Shown here: one piece after another, positions 59,849-64,000 of the stretch | Layout: each line of letters starts with the position of its first letter | Position numbering within the stretch: position 1 is the first letter of the stretch | Assembly (NCBI RefSeq): GCF_001693485.1 | Contig: NZ_MAXC01000046.1 | Span: 186,001 to 250,000, forward strand | Length of the DNA stretch: 64,000 nt | Direction: 5' to 3' | Source: Bradyrhizobium sp. LMTR 3 | GTDB taxonomy: Bacteria; Pseudomonadota; Alphaproteobacteria; Rhizobiales; Xanthobacteraceae | Notes under the pieces: generated by a model | Database searches by the model: none | Told to the model about the DNA's origin: nothing | Seen by the model: the letters and a program-made list of their open reading frames with translations, nothing else | Position numbers and translations under genes: made by a program

Positions 59849-60571
59849 ATGGCCAAGACGGCGCGTCGCTCTCAGTACGCTAGTACGGCTCAGCTTGAAA
59901 AATTCCTGAATCAGGCGTTTCAAACCACCGATAGCCGTCAGGTCTGCCTGGCTCTCGGTGAAGCAGTCCGGGCCCAAAACGTCACGGCAATCGCCATCGC
60001 ATCAGGAATAGAGCGGGCACACCTCTACGGGGCCTTTGTATCGGAGAGGGGGCCGCGGCTTTCCACGGTGACGAAGGTGATTACGGCACTACGCCTGAGG
60101 CTGGTTACAGTGCAACCGTCCGCATCTACGCTCGAAAGATATAGTTCTCAACAGCCAGTGCATGGCCATTTGCGTTACAGCAGTCCGGCGGGAGTGGCCG
60201 AGCTCTTGAATCCTGCCCTTGCAACATCCAATCTTCGTGCCATTTGCTCTACCTTTGGTGAGATCATCCGGGCCCAGGAGAATGTTACTGAGTTCGCACG
60301 GCGAATACAGATTGGCCGAACACGTCTCTACCGCTCGTTCATGGCCGATCGTTCTCCCGAATTTACGACCGTCCTGACGATTCTCGGGGCGTTCGGATTG
60401 CAGCTACGTGTAGAGCGGGTAAGCAAACGGAAGGCCTCGCTCGATCCCTATTCAACGCGGAGCCTTGGGAAATCGGCAGAGCTTGGGAAGTCGGCAGAGC
60501 TTGGGGAACCGGCAGAGATGGTGTTCCCCCAACAACTTCCCGTGGAATTCCCGGCAATGGTGGAGGCCTGA
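59849..60571 (+). CDS. Protein with two tandem HI1420-type antitoxin HTH domains (paralogue 2)
   Basis: This 240-residue paralogue of the preceding gene also has two HTH domains. Domain 1 (about 16-88) has QAFQTTDSRQVCLALGEAVRAQ, IASGIERAHLYGAF, LSTVTKVITALRLRLV. Domain 2 (about 113-190) has ALATSNLRAICSTFGEIIRAQ, RIQIGRTRLYRSF, FTTVLTILGAFGLQLRV, close to domain 2 of the neighbour. The C-terminus contains three LGKSAE-like hexapeptides from an 18-base tandem repeat. ATG 59849 is the proposed start. It may be expressed only when the upstream terminator is bypassed. No toxin is seen nearby. Confidence 0.7.
   Translation: MAKTARRSQYASTAQLEKFLNQAFQTTDSRQVCLALGEAVRAQNVTAIAIASGIERAHLYGAFVSERGPRLSTVTKVITALRLRLVTVQPSASTLERYSSQQPVHGHLRYSSPAGVAELLNPALATSNLRAICSTFGEIIRAQENVTEFARRIQIGRTRLYRSFMADRSPEFTTVLTILGAFGLQLRVERVSKRKASLDPYSTRSLGKSAELGKSAELGEPAEMVFPQQLPVEFPAMVEA
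60464..60517 (+). repeat. 18-base tandem repeat, three copies
   Basis: CTTGGGAAATCGGCAGAG, CTTGGGAAGTCGGCAGAG and CTTGGGGAACCGGCAGAG follow one another in frame, coding LGKSAE, LGKSAE, LGEPAE. Slippage may vary the copy number between strains. Confidence 0.85.
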
Positions 60572-60620
60572 ACGGGTCTTGGCTCGGTCGAACGGTTTTC
60601 GTCCGCCTGACGCTCTTAAG

Positions 60621-60695
60621 TGGTGCCGGTTGAGAGGATTGAACTCCCGACCTTCGGTTTACAAAACCGCTGCTCTACCGCTGAGCTAAACCGGC
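60621..60695 (-). tRNA. tRNA-Thr (anticodon UGU)
   Basis: On the minus strand the sequence starts GCCGGTTTAGCTCAGCGG and ends with AACCGGC-ACCA. The acceptor stem is perfect (GCCGGTT with AACCGGC). The anticodon loop TTTGTAA gives UGU, reading ACA. A GTTCAATC T-loop is present and CCA is encoded. Its 3' end faces the paralogous HTH genes. Confidence 0.97.
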
Positions 60696-60820
60696 GAATC
60701 GAAGCGATCGGTGCGCGGCGAAAATACCCGCCGCGCAGGGCCGCTCTTCGGCGGCTCGAATAGCAGACTTGTCCGCAAAGGGCTAGAACCTCAACACCGC
60801 TCTCGCGCACCCGGAATATG

Positions 60821-60850
60821 AAAAAGGCGGCCCTTCCGGCCGCCCTTTCG
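60821..60850 (-). terminator. Minus-strand intrinsic terminator
   Basis: GGCGGCC-CTTCC-GGCCGCC forms a 7-bp stem; on the minus strand it is followed by TTTTTC. It would end any transcript of the Cys-rich minus-strand fragment. Confidence 0.65.
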
Positions 60851-60854
60851 CGCT

Positions 60855-61002
60855 CAGTTCCGCTTGCTCGCTGGCAGAGATACCTGCAGCCGTCCTTGCC
60901 GCGGAACCAGGTGCCGGGGATACAGACAAAGCCGTTGCGGCGGGCATAGGCGGGCGGGGTGAAGGACTGGCAGGGGTCATCGCCTACGGCAACACGCTGC
61001 AC
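60855..61002 (-). pseudogene. Fragment of a small Cys-containing protein
   Basis: On the minus strand the frame reads VAVGDDPCQSFTPPAYARRN and GFVCIPGTWFRGKDGCRYLC, which looks like natural protein with spaced cysteines. No good start is found and the frame then runs on through the terminator hairpin, so the gene seems broken at both ends. Confidence 0.4.
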
Positions 61003-61113
61003 GGTTTCACCAATCCCGCTGCCGATGGCTCGATAGTGCGTACCGCGTTATACAACGAACAGGCCGACCGCCGCTCCTGGGCGTCGATGACAGCCTGGTC
61101 GATGAAGTCTTGA
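60976..61113 (+). pseudogene. C-terminal remnant of a dienelactone hydrolase-family gene
   Basis: The 45 codons read VIAYGNTLHGFTNPAADGS and ALYNEQADRRSWASM, the C-terminal part of dienelactone hydrolases including the catalytic His of LHGF. No start or body precedes it in the same frame. After ASM the normal ending continues in another frame (LVDEVLT, stop at about 61118). It is a decayed fragment. Confidence 0.65.
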
Positions 61114-61140
61114 CCTGACAAAGGCTTCCAACTGGTATTT

Positions 61141-61198
61141 CATAGCGTTTTCACGCGAAGTGGGGCACCCGGTTCGCGTGAAGAAAACGCGTCAAATT
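61141..61198 (-). repeat. Dispersed palindromic repeat, family A, copy 2
   Basis: CATAGCGTTTTCACGCGAAGTGGGGCACCCGGTTCGCGTGAAGAAAACGCGTCAAATT aligns with the copy at 16245-16298 in the same orientation. It lies just upstream of the nickel transporter gene. Confidence 0.8.
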
Positions 61199-61256
61199 CA
61201 AAGTCAGAAGTTCATCTTTGAGGCGAACTTCAACTGATGCAGCGAGCAGGGGGCGT

Positions 61257-61952
61257 ATGTTCGGAATTCTGGGGCTGGGGTTTTTGCTGGGCATGCAGCA
61301 TGCCCTCGAAGCCGATCATATCGCCGCCGTCTCCAGCATCGCCGCGCGCCGCAGCCATGTCGCCGATATCGTCAAGCACGGGCTGACCTGGGGGCTCGGC
61401 CATACGCTTACCTTGTTCGCCTTTGCAGGCGCCGCCATTCTGCTTGGCCGCGCGATCCCGGACGGCGTTGCCCGGCCGCTCGAGACCGCCGTCGGCCTGA
61501 TGCTGGTCGGCCTCGGGGCGCATGTGCTGTGGCGGCTGTGGCGCGACCGGGTGCATTTTCATCAGCACGGTCATGGCGACGGCACGGTGCATTTCCATGC
61601 CCATAGCCATGCCGGCGAAACCACGCCGCACGCCCGCGCCGCTCACATTCACGAACATGGTTTCCGCTGGCGGACCCTGCTGGTCGGCCTGATGCACGGC
61701 ATGGCGGGCTCGGCCGCACTTCTAGTGCTCGCGGTCACGCAGGCCTCCAGCCCTGCCGTCGGGCTCGGCTATATCGCATTGTTCGGCGTCGGCTCGATGA
61801 TCGGCATGGGCGCGCTGTCGACGGCGATCGCGGTGCCGCTTGCGGTCTCCGCGCGCTGGCTGACCTGGGCCAATCGCGGCCTGCAGGGCGCGGTGGGGCT
61901 GGCCACGATCGCGATCGGAATTATGACGGTGGTCGAGACGGTGCTGACCTGA
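61257..61952 (+). CDS. Nickel/cobalt transporter family protein (UreH/NiCoT-like)
   Basis: This inner-membrane metal transporter of 231 residues contains the signature QHALEADHIAAVSSI (HX4DH in the first helix) and LTWGLGHTLTLFAFAG. Helices are separated by a very His-rich cytoplasmic loop (HFHQHGHGDGTVHFHAHSH, then HIHEHG). A later LVGLMHGMAGSAALLVLAV motif is also typical. It would import or export nickel or cobalt. ATG 61257 follows GGGGG. No urease or hydrogenase gene is in view. Confidence 0.9.
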   Translation: MFGILGLGFLLGMQHALEADHIAAVSSIAARRSHVADIVKHGLTWGLGHTLTLFAFAGAAILLGRAIPDGVARPLETAVGLMLVGLGAHVLWRLWRDRVHFHQHGHGDGTVHFHAHSHAGETTPHARAAHIHEHGFRWRTLLVGLMHGMAGSAALLVLAVTQASSPAVGLGYIALFGVGSMIGMGALSTAIAVPLAVSARWLTWANRGLQGAVGLATIAIGIMTVVETVLT

Positions 61953-62011
61953 CGCGGTACCGTCTCAGCGTAGGTTCGGTGAACAATTATAAAGTGTTTG
62001 GAGGAAATAGA

Positions 62012-62986
62012 ATGAAGCGCCGAGATTTTCTGGCCGGAAGCGCCGCGTGTTCGCTGGCGGCGATAACGGGCAAGGCATTCGCGCAGGCCGGGCCGCTGAC
62101 CAAAATCATCTTTCCCTTTGCCGCCGGCGGCGGCGGTGATGCACTTTGCCGGCTGCTGGCGCAGCACATCAGTCCATTGCTCGATCGCAACATCATCGTC
62201 GAGAACCGCACCGGCGGCGACGGGCTGATCGGCATTAAGGCGGTGAAGGGGGCTAATCCCGACGGCACCACCATCCTCGTCACCACGGGGCCGACGATGT
62301 ATCTGCTGCCGATGGTCGAGACCACGCCGAGTTTTGACGCAATAAAGGATTTCGTCCCGGTCAGCCAGCTCGTGCGGTTCGAATTCTGCGTCTTCGTCGG
62401 CAAAGCCGTCCCGGCCGAGGTCAAGGATTTCAAGCAATTCGTCGCCTGGTTGAAAGCTAATCCGGATCAGGCCACGTTCGGCGTGCCGAGCAACGGTACC
62501 ATTCCGCATTTTGCCGGCTCGCGGCTCGAGCAGGCGCTGGGCGTCAAGCTGACCCGCGTGGCTTATCGCGGCAGCGCACCGATCATCAACGACCTCGTCG
62601 GCGGCCACATGCCGTTCGCGATTTCCACGTTGACCGATGCCATCCCGCAGCATCGCGCGGGCAACGTCCGGATTCTCGCGGTCGGCAGCGCGCAGCGCTC
62701 GCCGTTCCTGCCCGACGCGCCGACGTTAAAAGAGAGCGGCGTCGATCTGGTGGCGGACGCCTGGTACGGCATGTGGCTGCCGGCAGGCGCCTCGCCGGAT
62801 CTTGCGAAAAAGCTGAGCGAGGCAGTCGCCACCGCGCTCGCCAAGCCGGAGGTCAAGGAAAAGCTCGCAGCGATCGGTCTGATCCCGGTCGGCTCGACGC
62901 CTGAAGGCCTGACGAAGGAGCTCGCCGCCAATAACGCCTTCTGGCAGCCGATCGTGAAGGAGACGGGGTACAAGATCACGAATTAG
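62012..62986 (+). CDS. Bug-family tripartite tricarboxylate transporter receptor
   Basis: This periplasmic binding protein of 324 residues belongs to the TctC/Bug type. A Tat-like signal is present (KRRDFLAGSAACSLAAITGKAFA). The mature part shows IIFPFAAGGGGDALCRLLAQ, ENRTGGDGLIGIKAVKGANPDG, VPSNGTIPHFAGSRLEQ and YRGSAPIINDLVGGHMPFAI, all family landmarks. ATG 62012 follows GGAGG. The TctA and TctB membrane partners are not nearby, which is common for Bug proteins. The ligand is probably a carboxylate. It is followed by a hairpin terminator. Confidence 0.93.
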   Translation: MKRRDFLAGSAACSLAAITGKAFAQAGPLTKIIFPFAAGGGGDALCRLLAQHISPLLDRNIIVENRTGGDGLIGIKAVKGANPDGTTILVTTGPTMYLLPMVETTPSFDAIKDFVPVSQLVRFEFCVFVGKAVPAEVKDFKQFVAWLKANPDQATFGVPSNGTIPHFAGSRLEQALGVKLTRVAYRGSAPIINDLVGGHMPFAISTLTDAIPQHRAGNVRILAVGSAQRSPFLPDAPTLKESGVDLVADAWYGMWLPAGASPDLAKKLSEAVATALAKPEVKEKLAAIGLIPVGSTPEGLTKELAANNAFWQPIVKETGYKITN

Positions 62987-63011
62987 GGCGGGCACTCTAC
63001 TTGCATCGACG

Positions 63012-63042
63012 AAAAATGGCCCCTTGAAAGGGGCCATTTTCA
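63012..63042 (+). terminator. Intrinsic terminator of the Bug-protein gene
   Basis: AAAATGGCCCC-TTGAAA-GGGGCCATTTT forms an 11-bp perfect stem with T-rich end on both strands. Confidence 0.85.
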
Positions 63043-63162
63043 CTCGTCACCGTCCTTAGTAGTCGTCCCAGCCGCGTCGTTGAACGAGTGTGATGAGATT
63101 GCAGCGCCGTCGTTCGACCTAGCCGATGCGGAGTGCAAAAGTCTGCTTAAGTTCATGGAGCA

Positions 63163-63176
63163 TTGACCAAAATCAA
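63163..63176. promoter_or_regulatory. FNR/FixK-type box
   Basis: TTGA-CCAAAA-TCAA has the exact TTGA-N6-TCAA form bound by FNR and FixK regulators, which act under low oxygen in rhizobia. Its centre lies 36 bases before GTG 63206 and about 90 before ATG 63260. Confidence 0.65.
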
Positions 63177-63205
63177 CCTGGTAAACAAGGAGGGTTCCTT
63201 GGGCG

Positions 63206-64000
63206 GTGAAGGTAGAGTGGCGCGCAAGCCGCGTGAAAAACCTGCTGCATAGTTTTGTCATGCGACCGATCTTCCATCCGAGCCTGGTCAACGGTCGCTA
63301 CGGCGACCCGACGGTCTATGTGGAGACGCTGTTCAAGACGCACAGCGTGCTGTTCGATCTCGGGGAAATCGCTTCACTGTCACCGCGGAAGATACGACGC
63401 GTCGATCAGATCTTCGTTTCGCATGCACATATCGATCATTTCGTGGGCTTCGATCATCTGCTCCGTTTGCTCGTAGGACTGGAGAAAACTGTACATCTTT
63501 ACGGCCCGGCCGGCTTTGCCGAGCGCGTCTTTCACAAGCTTCAGGCCTATCAATGGAATCTGGTCGAAAGCTACGACGCCGATCTGGTCTTCGTTGTCAG
63601 CGAACTTCAGACGCCGAACGCCATCTCGACCAGGAAGTTCCGGCTGAAGAAGGCCTTTGCCGCGGAACCGCCGGTGTCGAAGACAATTCTTGACGGCGTC
63701 TTGTCTGACGAACGGACCTGCCGGGTTTCAGCCGCCATCCTCGAGCATGGCACACCCTGCCTGGGCTTTGCCTTGCAGGAAGCGGCCCATGTCAACATTT
63801 GGAAGAATCGACTATCCGAGCGCGGGCTTCCGGTCGGTCCGTGGTTGCAGTGGCTCAAGCAGGCGGTTGTGGAAGGCCGGCCGGACGATCATTTGATACG
63901 GATCGACGGGGCGGCAGCTTCGGACAGTCGCCTGGAGCCGCTCGGCAACCTGCGTGACCTCCTGACGGTCACTGCCGGCCAGAAAATTGCCTATGTTACC
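63206..64000 (+). CDS. Metallo-beta-lactamase-fold hydrolase (RNase Z-like), 3' end outside window
   Basis: The frame is open from 63206 to the window end without a stop. The product carries the MBL zinc motif FVSHAHIDHFVGFDHLLRLL (HxHxDH), preceded by SVLFDLGEIASLSPRKIRRVDQ, and a later RVSAAILEHGTPCLGFAL strand. The arrangement resembles RNase Z-type MBL proteins. The start is unclear: GTG 63206 lies 12 bases after AAGGAGG, GTG 63233 and ATG 63260 are alternatives, and ATG 63260 is favoured if the FixK box activates transcription from about 63211. The substrate is unknown. Confidence 0.85.
   Translation, partial: MKVEWRASRVKNLLHSFVMRPIFHPSLVNGRYGDPTVYVETLFKTHSVLFDLGEIASLSPRKIRRVDQIFVSHAHIDHFVGFDHLLRLLVGLEKTVHLYGPAGFAERVFHKLQAYQWNLVESYDADLVFVVSELQTPNAISTRKFRLKKAFAAEPPVSKTILDGVLSDERTCRVSAAILEHGTPCLGFALQEAAHVNIWKNRLSERGLPVGPWLQWLKQAVVEGRPDDHLIRIDGAAASDSRLEPLGNLRDLLTVTAGQKIAYVT

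Larger units (their letters stand above)
60696..61256. other. Stretch of gene remnants between the tRNA and the nickel transporter
   Basis: No intact gene is seen in 561 bases. The stretch holds a minus-strand terminator-like hairpin (60821-60850), a Cys-rich minus-strand fragment (about 60855-61002), a plus-strand dienelactone-hydrolase fragment (60976-61113) and repeat family A copy 2 (61141-61198). Confidence 0.6.

Overview
The window comes from a GC-rich alphaproteobacterium and most resembles Bradyrhizobium or a close relative. The grounds are a heat-shock gene behind a ROSE-type RNA thermometer, a Porin_2 porin with an N-terminal cysteine pair, an Omp25-type barrel, an MddA-like methyltransferase, PAS_5, DUF3775, DUF2336 and host-attachment proteins, and several families of short palindromic intergenic repeats. 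This is inferred from gene content; no database search was made. No transposase, integrase, CRISPR array or rRNA was seen. One tRNA (Thr, anticodon UGU) lies at 60.6 kb.

Layout. 0-6 kb: the 3' part of a two-partner secretion exoprotein and its outer-membrane transporter. 6-11.6 kb: a coiled-coil membrane protein, an esterase, ROSE-controlled Hsp20, a LapG-like cysteine protease, a double-PilZ protein, a host-attachment protein and a DUF3775 protein. 11.7-17.1 kb: a DASS transporter, an enoyl-CoA hydratase and a polar amino acid ABC transporter. 17-25 kb: PAS_5 protein, rhomboid protease behind an unexplained terminator, CBS protein, patatin, secreted protein, GGDEF/EAL protein. 25-36 kb: nitroreductase, thrS, a hydrolase, an APC permease, yidD, a ClpP-like periplasmic protein, a NifU-like scaffold, folE behind a candidate riboswitch, and hisI. 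36-39.5 kb: a hydrolase-glycosyltransferase fusion in an operon with a TetR regulator, then an MddA-like enzyme. 39.7-50 kb: lytic transglycosylase, DUF2336, Hpt and receiver proteins, nadK, FecR plus CHASE2 cyclase, S10 peptidase, TPR protein. 50-55 kb: small secreted or hypothetical proteins and an Omp25-like barrel. 55-60.7 kb: an unusual hydrolase with a non-canonical nucleophile elbow, MarR, a porin, two paralogous genes each carrying two antitoxin-like HTH domains, and tRNA-Thr. 61-64 kb: gene remnants, a nickel/cobalt transporter, a Bug-type binding protein and a metallo-hydrolase cut by the window end.

How parts may work together. The first 11 kb groups an adhesin, its exporter, a LapG-type periplasmic protease, a c-di-GMP receptor domain protein and a host-attachment protein, which suggests a surface-attachment neighbourhood. 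The receiver and Hpt genes form a two-gene phosphorelay unit. folE and hisI are likely co-transcribed.

The most novel-looking locus is 58.8-60.7 kb. Two adjacent paralogues each have tandem HI1420-type antitoxin domains and no toxin. Between them is a perfect palindrome inside a promoter, followed by a short leader or small RNA that ends in an intrinsic terminator. The genes look lower in GC than the flanks and sit at the 3' end of a tRNA gene, which suggests acquired DNA.
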